This document shows positions 50,321 through 58,683 of a stretch of DNA of 64,000 nt, one piece after another. The DNA is taken from positions 62,001-126,000 of the forward strand of contig NZ_SWKN01000011.1 of NCBI RefSeq assembly GCF_005871185.1, given 5' to 3'. A program made the translations under genes and the position numbers. The notes under the pieces are model-generated. The model was not told where the DNA came from. It did no database searches and was given only the letters and a program-made list of their open reading frames with translations. How positions within the stretch are numbered: position 1 is the first letter of the stretch; each line of letters opens with the position of its first letter. The stretch is from Limnobacter alexandrii. GTDB taxonomy: Bacteria; Pseudomonadota; Gammaproteobacteria; Burkholderiales; Burkholderiaceae_B.

Positions 50321-52054
50321 TTAAAAAGCAAATTCTTCCTGAATGTGGCTGTAGGACTGTTCAGGTTGAATGCAGGCGCTTAGCAGCTGATCCAGACCCT
50401 GTGTAAGCAATCCATGGCGGTGGAAGTGATCGGTCGTGGCCACGATGCGGTCGGTTGCCAAAACACCAGGCGCTGAAGCCTTGAGGTAACCGAACTGGAA
50501 TGCTGTTTTCAGCTCAGCGGTTGGACTGGATGAAGCACCGTGGTACATCCCAATGTGACGATCAAGCTCGTAATCAATGAACATGGCCAAGCCTTCGGGA
50601 TTGATTTCGTAGGTGTCAGCAATGTCCATTTGGGTCACAACGGTGTCGGTTTTACCGATCCGCATGGGAGCCATTTCAGCGCAGCTGAGTTCGGACAAGG
50701 CCTCGGCCATGACATTTCGAAGTGGCGAAAACTCGTCTTCAGGGATGCCTACTGGCAAGCGACCAAGGGACTTGCCAAAGCCTGCGGCTCTCGGATGAAC
50801 GGGCGCTTGAACCTCAGAGGGGAACAAGGTGTTGCCATTTTCCACGACGTCCTTGTAAACAACCCAGCCATGGTAGGCCGGGTGAAACCCATAGCGTGCC
50901 CATTGAAGTGACACTGCAGCCACGATTTCTTCGGTGACGTATTGGAAACGTGGGGCAATGCCAAGCGAATCAGATTGCAAGTTCTCCTGATGCTGGATTG
51001 AGCAAAGCATACGCCAGAGGTCTTCAAGGGTCTGTGATGAGAAGGTATCAGGGGCGATGTTCACGGTGCCGTCAGGCGCGATGGTGCGGCCGAGGTAACG
51101 ACGCTTGGTTGGGTCAAAGCGAATTGCATGGAGGTAGTTTCTAAAAGCATTGAGTTCAGCCATGAATCCGTTTTCAGGTAGCTTGATCATCTCCTCCATG
51201 GATTTGTCACTGTGCCCCGTTCGAGTGCAAAATGCACATCCGAAGCGCGCACCACAGCCTTGGCGGGTCTTTGAGTCTTGTTCCAATACGATGTCACCCA
51301 CGACCGCGCAACCGCTGCCAGAGGCTTCTGCGTAAAGCGAAAACACATCCTGCATATCGGAGTACACATCGAACCGGGAGGCCGTGGCAATGAAAGTGAA
51401 AATGTCTTCTTCGGTGAAATGCAGTAATGGGCTGATGCAAGCTTCTTGGTTGTAGACAAAGGGCGTATTGGCCTTGTCCCCTCTTTCCAGAATTCTTGCC
51501 TTACGGGCCTCGGACTCGTCCAAGCGCACGCCCGTGCATGTCAGAAGCTCAATGCCGGGGTATTGTTTTTTCACGAACTGGTGAATGATCTTGGCCTGTC
51601 GATTTTGAACGTTGACTTTCCATTCCATCGAGCATTGGGCTGGCCCATCGGTGTAGGTAGGAAGGCGATTGCCACCGATCACACGCACCACAAATGATTC
51701 AAACAGCTTGGGCTTGGCAATGGAAATCTTGTAATTGATCTTGTGCTTTGCACAGTACTGGCGAACCTTTTGAAGCTCGGTCTTCACCAGCATGTCCATT
51801 CGCGGATTCTCGATCGTGGTGTTGGCGGTGGAAACAATGATTGGAGGGTAACTCAGACCGGCGCGCGATGCGATTGAGGCCGCTTTAAGGACCATGGCCA
51901 GCATGGTTGAAGAGTCTTTACCCATGGATGTGGCAACGCGGATGATCCATTGGCCCGATGACAACAATTCGAGGAATGTTTTCACGCCCTGGTCGAACTT
52001 GTACTCCAGGCTGTCTTTAACAACGATGGGAACTGGGAAAAGGTGCTGCGTCAT
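50321..52054 (-). CDS. DndC-like PP-loop enzyme (577 aa)
   Basis: The PP-loop TSMGKDSSTM lies at residues 42-51, and a Cys motif CGARFGCAFCTRTGHSDKSM near residue 265 matches the characteristic RFGCxxCT...DKSM of DndC proteins. DndC is the ATP pyrophosphatase/sulphur transfer subunit of DNA phosphorothioation. The other dnd genes (dndA, B, D, E) are absent here. The C-terminal half (from about residue 330) is not typical of DndC and may carry a second domain. A TTGCGC promoter precedes it. Family similarity is clear; substrate unknown. Confidence 0.82.
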   Translation of the reverse strand: MTQHLFPVPIVVKDSLEYKFDQGVKTFLELLSSGQWIIRVATSMGKDSSTMLAMVLKAASIASRAGLSYPPIIVSTANTTIENPRMDMLVKTELQKVRQYCAKHKINYKISIAKPKLFESFVVRVIGGNRLPTYTDGPAQCSMEWKVNVQNRQAKIIHQFVKKQYPGIELLTCTGVRLDESEARKARILERGDKANTPFVYNQEACISPLLHFTEEDIFTFIATASRFDVYSDMQDVFSLYAEASGSGCAVVGDIVLEQDSKTRQGCGARFGCAFCTRTGHSDKSMEEMIKLPENGFMAELNAFRNYLHAIRFDPTKRRYLGRTIAPDGTVNIAPDTFSSQTLEDLWRMLCSIQHQENLQSDSLGIAPRFQYVTEEIVAAVSLQWARYGFHPAYHGWVVYKDVVENGNTLFPSEVQAPVHPRAAGFGKSLGRLPVGIPEDEFSPLRNVMAEALSELSCAEMAPMRIGKTDTVVTQMDIADTYEINPEGLAMFIDYELDRHIGMYHGASSSPTAELKTAFQFGYLKASAPGVLATDRIVATTDHFHRHGLLTQGLDQLLSACIQPEQSYSHIQEEFAF

Positions 52055-52087
52055 GGTCGATTGCCTTGTCGTGTTGGCTGTTGATCC

Positions 52088-52118
52088 AATTTCGCATGGA
52101 TCGCAATTTGCGCAACTT
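52088..52118 (-). promoter_or_regulatory. TTGCGC-type promoter of the DndC-like gene
   Basis: The palindrome TTGCGCAA lies at 52108-52115, with minus-strand -10 GAAATT at 52093-52088, 16 bp from the -35. The ATG at 52054 is 61 bp away. Confidence 0.6.
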
Positions 52119-52195
52119 TCTAAGGCAATCGAGAAAGACGAGGTCTGAAAAGTAAAAAATTGTTTTTAAGAGAATGTCCTGAATGTGGTTCTCAT

Positions 52196-52882
52196 TTAGC
52201 GAGTTGCAGCATCAGGCGGATACATGGTGGGGCGGGTCTGCCTTTCCAACTTGTTTTCTTGTAGTTTTTGCAAGAGGTGAACCCAGCGTCGAGCATTCTC
52301 CTCATACATGGGAACTATGACTTCAGAAACCATGATGTCACTGACGACCAAATGAAGCCCGGTTTTCATCTGTGCTTTGGCCGCGTTGTGCTCATTGACC
52401 TGACGAACCTTTTCTTGTTCCATGTGTGCGGCAAGGCCGGTGGCGAAACTCTGATATTCCGTGTGCCCTTTCGCTGTCACGCCGATCTGTTCGATTTCAT
52501 TGAGATTGAAAAGATGTTTGGCAGGTTTTTTGTCTGTCAACTCTTTGTAGGCGATGATGCTCAGTTGATGATTATCAACATCCAGGGCAATGGCTGATGC
52601 GCCGGTGTTGTGATAGTAATCGGCGTGTTTCAAGGCGGTTATCGATTCGTTATACAGTCGCTCTATGTTTTTGTTGATTGAGTTGAAATTCATCTTTTGA
52701 AATAAATAAGTGATGATGACTGGTGAAGCAATTGCAGCAATCCATCCCATAGTTTCGTTTTTTGTCATGACAAAAGTGAAAAATCCGACGGGAGCCGAGA
52801 TTAAAAATACCCAGAAAAGCATGTAAGCGCCAAGCGCTCGCATCCACATGGCGATGAATTGTGCTTTGGTGAGTTTGTTCAT
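52196..52882 (-). CDS. Two-pass membrane protein of unknown function (228 aa)
   Basis: Two membrane segments lie within residues 15-60 (ALGAYMLFWVFLISAPVGFF and MGWIAAIASPVIITYLF). The remaining cytoplasmic part includes ALDVDNHQLSIIAYKE, reminiscent of small phage/plasmid domains of unknown function. AAGGAG precedes ATG 52882. Confidence 0.65.
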   Translation of the reverse strand: MNKLTKAQFIAMWMRALGAYMLFWVFLISAPVGFFTFVMTKNETMGWIAAIASPVIITYLFQKMNFNSINKNIERLYNESITALKHADYYHNTGASAIALDVDNHQLSIIAYKELTDKKPAKHLFNLNEIEQIGVTAKGHTEYQSFATGLAAHMEQEKVRQVNEHNAAKAQMKTGLHLVVSDIMVSEVIVPMYEENARRWVHLLQKLQENKLERQTRPTMYPPDAATR

Positions 52883-52940
52883 AGTTGTCTCCTTGATGAG
52901 TTAAGGCTATCGGCCTGGTTATTGCGAATTGAGAAAAAGG

Positions 52941-53450
52941 TTATTCAAGCGAAAAGGGCATGAGGTTTTTGCCCAGGTAAAGCGGGTGTCCTGGCTCGCC
53001 TGTTTTGGTGAGCACCAGGCACTGAAGATTGGGGATGAGTGGCTTGATGTGCGTAGCACGGTTCTTAAATGCACCGTGGTTTCCCCAGCATGCGATAACA
53101 ATCTCAGCATTCTTGGCCAATTCCACCAAATACCGGTCGTTGTGTGGGCCTACGGGGTCTTCAGCTTTTTTCATCACCTCTGGATCGGTTGCCCGGTACG
53201 CAAACAAGTTGGTCATCACGTACGCATCGAACCCCCAGCGCTTGGTGTAATCAATGCAACGGCGAATGGTTGGGTCGTCATTGGTTTCGTCCGCAGTGGA
53301 TGGATTCAATCCAATGAACATCGCGTATCGCGGGGCGGTGCTCAGAAGCGTTGAGAAACTTCGCCACAAGGCATACCGATGGAGGCGGTCTTCACTGAAG
53401 ATCGCACCAGAGGGCTGACAGAAGTCAAGCGGCAAGAGTTTGGGCTTCAA
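52941..53450 (-). CDS. DUF1643 protein
   Basis: This 169-residue protein shows the DUF1643 pattern: FIGLNPSTADETNDDPTI near residue 46, then GFDAYVMTNLFAYRATDP and ACWGNHG near residue 122. The fold resembles uracil-DNA glycosylase relatives, though activity is unproven. Its start overlaps the upstream gene's end by 26 bp. It is the last gene of a five-gene coupled run (55306 to 52941). Confidence 0.85.
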   Translation of the reverse strand: MKPKLLPLDFCQPSGAIFSEDRLHRYALWRSFSTLLSTAPRYAMFIGLNPSTADETNDDPTIRRCIDYTKRWGFDAYVMTNLFAYRATDPEVMKKAEDPVGPHNDRYLVELAKNAEIVIACWGNHGAFKNRATHIKPLIPNLQCLVLTKTGEPGHPLYLGKNLMPFSLE

Positions 53451-53853
53451 GGTGGGTTTCGTCTTCTAGGAAGACGCCTTTGTTGGTGATAAAAGCGCAT
53501 GCGGCGTTGGCCACCGCCTGATCGGTTACTGCATCAAAGAACTCACCTCGAATAAATGGGTTGTATCGAACATGGCGGCGGTGGGGGTGATCTGGTTCGC
53601 CTAGTGGCAAAGGGTCCACGTCGTAGCGGGTTTCGATCAAATCGAGGCATTGCAGCTCGCCTTGGACGAAGGCGTGAACGTTTTTTACACCGCTTGAGAG
53701 AACCCGGGCCCGCGAGGCCTGTGATACGACAAAACTGGCTTGGTGCACATAGGCGTTGTGCGCATAGGCGATGACCTTGGACTTGTACTTGCCTTCCAAG
53801 GCGATGATGCTCAGACAACCCTTGTTGAGGTTTTTGAACACTCGAACTTTCAT
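53425..53853 (-). CDS. Conserved phage/plasmid hypothetical protein (142 aa)
   Basis: The start MKVRVFKNLNKGCLSIIAL and the later ARVLSSGVKNVHAFVQGEL are typical of a small family common on phages and plasmids, function unknown. Its start overlaps the stop of the small membrane protein gene (ATGA) and its end overlaps the DUF1643 gene. Confidence 0.7.
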   Translation of the reverse strand: MKVRVFKNLNKGCLSIIALEGKYKSKVIAYAHNAYVHQASFVVSQASRARVLSSGVKNVHAFVQGELQCLDLIETRYDVDPLPLGEPDHPHRRHVRYNPFIRGEFFDAVTDQAVANAACAFITNKGVFLEDETHLEAQTLAA

Positions 53854-54059
53854 GAGTGGGCTCCAGTATGGGTTTCATGCTCGGATTCGATCCACTGCAG
53901 GAATGACCAGTGAAAGTGGCTCGTGAACATCAAAAGAAAAGTCAGCTCTGAAAATCCCATTTCATTTGGTCGGCCTATCAAGACAATCAACGTTGCGGCA
54001 TAGGAGATAAAAACCAATCCGGCGCAGATTAATAAAGGGGGCTGGGAGTGCTGGATCAT
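53850..54059 (-). CDS. Small two-pass membrane protein (69 aa)
   Basis: Hydrophobic segments lie at about residues 8-27 and 37-52. It is joined to both neighbours by 4-bp stop/start overlaps (54056-54059 and 53850-53853), which supports its reality. Function unknown. Confidence 0.6.
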   Translation of the reverse strand: MIQHSQPPLLICAGLVFISYAATLIVLIGRPNEMGFSELTFLLMFTSHFHWSFLQWIESEHETHTGAHS

Positions 54060-54595
54060 TTCTTGATGACCTTCACAGAAAACGGGTTTTCAAGCATCCG
54101 CGATTGCCCCTCAAACTCCAGGTACGCGACTTTGAGGAATCGATCGGGGCCAGGATAAAGTCGAAGCAGCATGGTGTCTGTGAAGTGTCCGTGTTCAGTG
54201 GCACCAAAAAAAGGAACGTCATAGAGCACATCAGCAAGCATCAAACTTGGATGCGAGCTTGGATAACGCTGAAGATCTACTTTTTCAATCTCGCCCGCCC
54301 AGGTGAAACCCAAGGTCACCTTCTCCGGCGAATGGGCCTGTCTGGCCGCCAGCTCTGGAGTGTGATGAAAACTTGCCCCGTCGACCAAATCAAATCCGTA
54401 AATTGTTGCAGATTGAAGAATTGAACTGACACATGGCCAAGAAGTGGTGTGAAAAATTGGTTTCACATCGTTTTCGTCACAAAACATGTTGAATTCATAC
54501 CGAGAAGAGTGAACCCAGTCGAATTTCTGCATGACATGGCGCTTTGAGGGATGATCCCCGTTTGTGGCCAAGCTTTTCAATGCTTTCATCAGCAT
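54056..54595 (-). CDS. Protein of unknown function, possibly ADP-ribosyltransferase-like (179 aa)
   Basis: The segment PIFHTTSWPCVSSILQSATI near residue 45, followed by a later GFTWAG, has the order H-T, helix and strand seen near the start of DarT/ART-like folds. No catalytic Glu can be assigned with confidence. GGAG is 9 bp before ATG 54595. It is coupled to the next small membrane protein. Confidence 0.55.
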   Translation of the reverse strand: MLMKALKSLATNGDHPSKRHVMQKFDWVHSSRYEFNMFCDENDVKPIFHTTSWPCVSSILQSATIYGFDLVDGASFHHTPELAARQAHSPEKVTLGFTWAGEIEKVDLQRYPSSHPSLMLADVLYDVPFFGATEHGHFTDTMLLRLYPGPDRFLKVAYLEFEGQSRMLENPFSVKVIKK

Positions 54596-54613
54596 GCTGT
54601 TTACTCCGTTTCG

Positions 54614-55306
54614 TTACAGCGTGTATTGCTTGCGGATCAGATCTTGGACCTGTTGGCAAAGGGCGTTGTCCATCATGGCGATGTGGCACTTGCTTCGCGG
54701 CAAATCCAGTGATTTGGCAAGCCAGGTGTAGGCCTGAGTGCGGGTCCAGCCCTGTTTTTTCCAAAAGGGGTCAAACGAGCCGTGCGCCTTCATGCGCAGG
54801 CGACGCAAGGCAGAGTTGGCCAAGGTGCCCATGGGCACGGTGCCGTCGCCCACGCCGCCTTTGCCGTGCACATCGGCTGCAGGGTGGCAACCCACGTACG
54901 CATCGCAGTCCTGACAAAACCAATAGAGCTTTGGAGCGGATTTGCCATAGAGCTCTTTGTGATCAACCAGGCGCGATGGACGCTGGCAGTAATTGCATTC
55001 CAGGGACAGGCAAGTCATAGGTTTTGTTGCCTGAGCCTTGGCTTGTTTGGTGCGCAGCTGACGCACGAGCTGTTTACGCTTGGCGTTGGATCCGCGGTTT
55101 TTCTTTGGTCCCTTCACTCGGGTTTTAATGATCTCTGGCGAGCCCTGACCTGTGAGTGCAACATTGTGTTCTGTGCTGCAGGCTGATGGTTGGGCAGGAT
55201 CCTGCGATAGGTGATCATCGGGAATGCTCAGCTTGGCAAGTATGCGAGGGGCGCGATACAGCGAAGGGCTGTGAAATGTCGAGTAGCTTAGGCTGTGGTG
55301 ATTCAC
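54614..55306 (-). CDS. DUF3268-like zinc-finger protein
   Basis: Starting at GTG 55306 (AAGGAG 7 bp upstream), the first 90 residues are basic and disordered. The rest has CNYCQRP, then WFCQDCDAYVGCHP, PMGTLANSALRRLRMKAH and CHIAMMD, the zinc-finger layout of DUF3268 plasmid and phage proteins. Nucleic-acid binding is likely. A TTGCGC promoter precedes it, and it heads the coupled run down to the DUF1643 gene. Confidence 0.8.
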   Translation of the reverse strand: MNHHSLSYSTFHSPSLYRAPRILAKLSIPDDHLSQDPAQPSACSTEHNVALTGQGSPEIIKTRVKGPKKNRGSNAKRKQLVRQLRTKQAKAQATKPMTCLSLECNYCQRPSRLVDHKELYGKSAPKLYWFCQDCDAYVGCHPAADVHGKGGVGDGTVPMGTLANSALRRLRMKAHGSFDPFWKKQGWTRTQAYTWLAKSLDLPRSKCHIAMMDNALCQQVQDLIRKQYTL

Positions 55307-55342
55307 GGTAAGGCTCCTTTTAAACTGGTTGTTGATGCATTC

Positions 55343-55373
55343 ATCTTGATACAGAACCGGTTTTGCGCAAGTC
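55343..55373 (-). promoter_or_regulatory. TTGCGC-type promoter of the DUF3268 operon
   Basis: TTGCGCAA lies at 55363-55370, with minus-strand -10 CAAGAT at 55348-55343, 16 bp away. The GTG at 55306 is 64 bp from the -35. Confidence 0.6.
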
Positions 55374-55501
55374 TTAAGGGCTGAGACAGTTTTGGCTTTG
55401 AACCACCCCGCACATGACTAAGTCTAGATTGAACTCAGTTGTTCATTTCTCACTGAAACGGCTCAAAAAAGGGGGTTTGGGTTACCCTGCTTTTCGCGAA
55501 G

Positions 55502-55831
55502 TTAAGAAACTGGGCTTTTTTTCGCTATCTGCCTGGCCAGCATCTTGTCGAACACTTCGAGCAACACAGCCTGAGCGCTTTGGGGCTTTTGGCATGAACT
55601 TGGCCCACGAAGCACAAACCGGCCGGCATGGGGTCCACAATCGATTCGAAGGGCATCATAGCCACGTACGCGCTCACCCCTAAACCTTGGGTAAAAGAGG
55701 TTGGTGTCGTCAGCCTGAATGAGAACCAAGGTACTCAGATCAGCAGAGGCATTCTGAAGGGTTAGACGCTTGGCAACCGCGCTTAATGAAGCTGGGCTCA
55801 AGGCGTAGCGGGATCGATTGCGCGCGCTCAT
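55502..55831 (-). CDS. Small basic protein coupled to the methyltransferase (109 aa)
   Basis: The ATG (55831) overlaps the methyltransferase stop (55828), with GAGGGA upstream, so the two are made together. The protein is basic with a conserved-looking LIQADDTNLFYPRFRGERVRG... stretch. No family is recognised; it could be an accessory subunit. Confidence 0.6.
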   Translation of the reverse strand: MSARNRSRYALSPASLSAVAKRLTLQNASADLSTLVLIQADDTNLFYPRFRGERVRGYDALRIDCGPHAGRFVLRGPSSCQKPQSAQAVLLEVFDKMLARQIAKKSPVS

Positions 55832-57582
55832 TGTTGGAATCCCTCACAAGCGAACATTTCAAGCTGCAGCGTCTGACCAGGCTCACCATGGCCGGATTGC
55901 TCGACCTGGTGCGAATGCGGCGTGATAGGATCGACCATTGGATCGACTTTGTAATCTTCTTTGCCTTCGAATGCCTGAACCACTTGATGCTCTTCAGGGC
56001 TCATCTCGGCATAGGATTTTTTGCCGTAGTTTGGTGGAATCCACGATTTGGCTGCGCCGCAGAAAATATTGAATCGACGAAGCACATCGCGGTTTCTAAA
56101 AGTCAGGTGTAGCGTGCCCTTTTTAAAGAACGATGCAATGAAGTAATCCGACTCGATGGCGCGACTTTGACCGTTCTTCATGGCTGAGAAGATTGCATCT
56201 GAAAGTTTGGTGGTGGCAACGCGCCCGCCGTCGAAATAGGAGATGACCTTTTCGATGTCGTCAAGCCGCTCGGTTAAGCCGCAAGGCATATAGTGGCTAA
56301 TCTTGCCGCTGTAATTGTCAAACAGGTTGAAATGCGGCATCACAACGCGGTGATTAATCTTGTGAGCCTTGTTCGAAGCCCAGCCATTGAAGTAGTGCAC
56401 GTTGTTGGCAGTTTCCGGGTACCAGGCGTGGCGCGAAGTCAATGAATCGAAAAGATCAAGAATGGTTTTTTTCAACTCTTCAGGGTACGCCTGAGAAATC
56501 GACACCACAAAAGCTCGGATATTGCGCTCAGTGACGTCCATGTCGGAGTAAGAGAGCAATTCTTTGCGGTACCGCTTTTTGGCCGCACTGGTGAGAAACT
56601 TGGTCAGCGCTGGGTCATCCATCATGTCCATCCAAGTCTTGTGGCGCAGCTGGCGCAAAAATGCATTGGTCGAGGCCTTCACAATTTGAGTCAGGGTGCC
56701 TTGGTTGAACTCGGCCTCACTGACCCGAAGGCTTAGAAAACCTCTGACCTCGGCTGATTGCTTATAAAAGGACATGATGGTGTTAACGCCCTGCTCTCTT
56801 TGGTGGTTGTAGCGTTGGACAATTGCGCGGATCCGATCGCCATGGACCAAGTCTTGGGAGGCTTTTTCTTCGAAACCACCGGAGTACTGCCCGTCATTGG
56901 CCTTGTCGGTGGTCTGCTCAAAGATCGATTCCTCCACGCTTTGCTGCTTGTTGATGTAGATCAGGGCGATTTCAACACCGGTTTTTCGTTCAGCATCAAG
57001 GTACGCGTCCTCAATAAACTCGATTTTTGCATCCAGCTGCTCAAGCTTCTTCAACAATTCGCGGCGTGCGTTGGTGTTGGGGTTTTTGATTGTTTGGGCA
57101 TTGAGCTGGCAAGAGATCTGGCCAGAAAACAGCCGGTCGATCGCATTGAGCAAGAAAAGCTCACCATTGGCAAACGGTGGATTCATCAAAAAGACATCGG
57201 GTTGATCGGGCGCGTCATAGGTCAGGAAATCCGCACCCAGTACTTTGTATTGCTTTGCGCGCAACACAGCCTGTAGGTTGGTGTCGATCTCCATGGCGGC
57301 CAAAGTGATGTCCCGGCCACGGCGATTGCTTTCATGATCAACAGCCTTTGCATACTCTCCGCTTTGAACCATCTCGTCGAATTTGTCCCAGTCAAATTCC
57401 AAAGAACGGGGAGATTCGAGACAATCAGAAAAGCTGTAAGAACGGTAAAACCGCACAGCGTCGAGCAGGTCACCTTTTCCGGCCTGGCCGTCGATGACAA
57501 AGTTAACGTCTTTCCAGTCGATGCTGAGAATCTGGCGCATGGCCAAGCGGGGAGGAGTCGGGTAAAACTGTTCGCCAAACAT
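55828..57582 (-). CDS. N6-adenine-type DNA methyltransferase (DUF6094-like)
   Basis: This 584-residue protein begins FYPTPPRLAMRQIL, the opening of DUF6094-type methyltransferases. An SAM-binding motif I-like DGQAGKGDLLDA is near residue 31 and the catalytic motif IV MNPPFANGE near residue 133, the (D/N)PPF of adenine-N6 enzymes. The long C-terminus may include the target-recognition region. No restriction endonuclease is adjacent, so it looks like a solitary methyltransferase that could shield the plasmid from host restriction or mark it. A TTGCGC promoter drives it. Confidence 0.85.
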   Translation of the reverse strand: MFGEQFYPTPPRLAMRQILSIDWKDVNFVIDGQAGKGDLLDAVRFYRSYSFSDCLESPRSLEFDWDKFDEMVQSGEYAKAVDHESNRRGRDITLAAMEIDTNLQAVLRAKQYKVLGADFLTYDAPDQPDVFLMNPPFANGELFLLNAIDRLFSGQISCQLNAQTIKNPNTNARRELLKKLEQLDAKIEFIEDAYLDAERKTGVEIALIYINKQQSVEESIFEQTTDKANDGQYSGGFEEKASQDLVHGDRIRAIVQRYNHQREQGVNTIMSFYKQSAEVRGFLSLRVSEAEFNQGTLTQIVKASTNAFLRQLRHKTWMDMMDDPALTKFLTSAAKKRYRKELLSYSDMDVTERNIRAFVVSISQAYPEELKKTILDLFDSLTSRHAWYPETANNVHYFNGWASNKAHKINHRVVMPHFNLFDNYSGKISHYMPCGLTERLDDIEKVISYFDGGRVATTKLSDAIFSAMKNGQSRAIESDYFIASFFKKGTLHLTFRNRDVLRRFNIFCGAAKSWIPPNYGKKSYAEMSPEEHQVVQAFEGKEDYKVDPMVDPITPHSHQVEQSGHGEPGQTLQLEMFACEGFQQ

Positions 57583-57614
57583 GTTGAGAAATCCTTTGAG
57601 CCGGTGTTGGATTT

Positions 57615-57645
57615 ATCGTGCCCCAGAAGCGGTTTTGCGCAAGTT
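57615..57645 (-). promoter_or_regulatory. TTGCGC-type promoter of the methyltransferase operon
   Basis: AACTTGCGCAAA on the minus strand gives -35 GCGCAA complement at 57642-57637, with CACGAT at 57620-57615 after 16 bp. The ATG at 57582 is 60 bp away. Confidence 0.6.
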
Positions 57646-57659
57646 TTGGCCATGACGTG

Positions 57660-58010
57660 AACACAGGGCGAAGGCTACAAACACGGTGGCGCTCAACAAC
57701 TCAGTGTGTTCTATGCTGCAAATTGAAGCTTGGGTGGTTTTGAGATGTTCACAAACTGGGTGAATCGCCAGCAACGGCGATGAAAACCAATTTTGAAGAA
57801 ATGAACAGATTGGTTGGATGCGCGAGAATTGGTTCGGCGTTTGGTGGGCGAGCACGGCTTTCTCGAATTTCATCATTGAACTCATACGTTCAATACGAAG
57901 ATTGTAAGTGACATCTGATTCGCTGAAATCGAGGCTTGAGAGTGGGTGATTATTGGCCCGATTTTCCAATCAAAAAACCTCTAAACCCGCATGAAATATG
58001 GCTTTTAAAG
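57660..58010. other. Divergent intergenic region at 57.7-58.0 kb
   Basis: About 350 bp between two divergent TTGCGC promoters. Frames here lack ribosome sites and good coding character; nothing else is evident. Confidence 0.35.
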
Positions 58011-58013
58011 GGG

Positions 58014-58041
58014 TTGCGCAAATCAAAAAAGATGCTTCAAT
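58014..58041 (+). promoter_or_regulatory. TTGCGC-type promoter of the 58.1 kb operon
   Basis: TTGCGCAA starts at 58014 and -10 TTCAAT lies at 58036-58041, after 16 bp. The following bases CAATGGTTC are the same as in the 45.5 kb promoter. Confidence 0.6.
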
Positions 58042-58097
58042 GGTTCATGTCCAGACCAATGTCGGGGCGTTTTCAAGTGAACTTTTGGAGCAATAAA

Positions 58098-58679
58098 ATG
58101 AGCGAAATGAACACAGTAGTATCGACTGGTTTGGCAATTAGAAAGCAAGTAACGCGATTTGAGACGGTGGGCGATGAGTCCACCGAGGAGCATCAATATG
58201 TGTGTTTTCCCACCTCCATGCAAGGTGGGATGAATTTGGCAATCGCAGGATGTCGCCATGCAATCTGCAAAGTATTAAAGCGCCACGGCATTGTGCGTTT
58301 TGATGCTGAATTTACCGGAGGCGGAGACAGTGGTTATGTGGAGTCGGTGGTTGCGTACAACCGCGAGCTGGAGGAGGTGGAGATTCCAGCCATCAAGGTA
58401 TTTCAGCTTAACCATGTCGGTTTATGGTCTGGATGGGCGCCGAAGGAGATTCGAGACCAGGTTCCTGAAGGCTACGATTTGTTCTACGTTTCGTGTGTGA
58501 GCTTGAAGAAAGCGATTGATGACTTGGTGTGGGACATCTCGCGGCTACACATGGGGGGAGGCTGGGAAAACAATGACGGGGGCAGTGGCGACATTCGGTT
58601 CAACGTGCTCAATAACACCTACAGTGGTGATACGGTGGTTTATTACACCGAATCCGAGCACAACGAGATCGAGGGCTAA
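58098..58679 (+). CDS. DUF6878-like protein (193 aa)
   Basis: ATG 58098 has GGAG 8 bp upstream. The C-terminal segment GGGWENNDGGSGDIRFNV and the earlier FTGGGDSGYVESV match the DUF6878 pattern (GGGDSG... and GWENNDGG). Function unknown. A TIM-barrel gene follows by 4 bp in the same operon. Confidence 0.7.
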   Translation: MSEMNTVVSTGLAIRKQVTRFETVGDESTEEHQYVCFPTSMQGGMNLAIAGCRHAICKVLKRHGIVRFDAEFTGGGDSGYVESVVAYNRELEEVEIPAIKVFQLNHVGLWSGWAPKEIRDQVPEGYDLFYVSCVSLKKAIDDLVWDISRLHMGGGWENNDGGSGDIRFNVLNNTYSGDTVVYYTESEHNEIEG

Positions 58680-58683
58680 GGCG

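Noticed and set aside
50321-52054. Complete Dnd phosphorothioation operon
   Set aside because: Only a DndC-like protein is found; dndA, dndB, dndD and dndE are absent in the window.
57613-57969. Minus-strand frame of up to 118 residues between two divergent promoters
   Set aside because: It covers the TTGCGC promoter of the methyltransferase, has no ribosome site and shows no motif.
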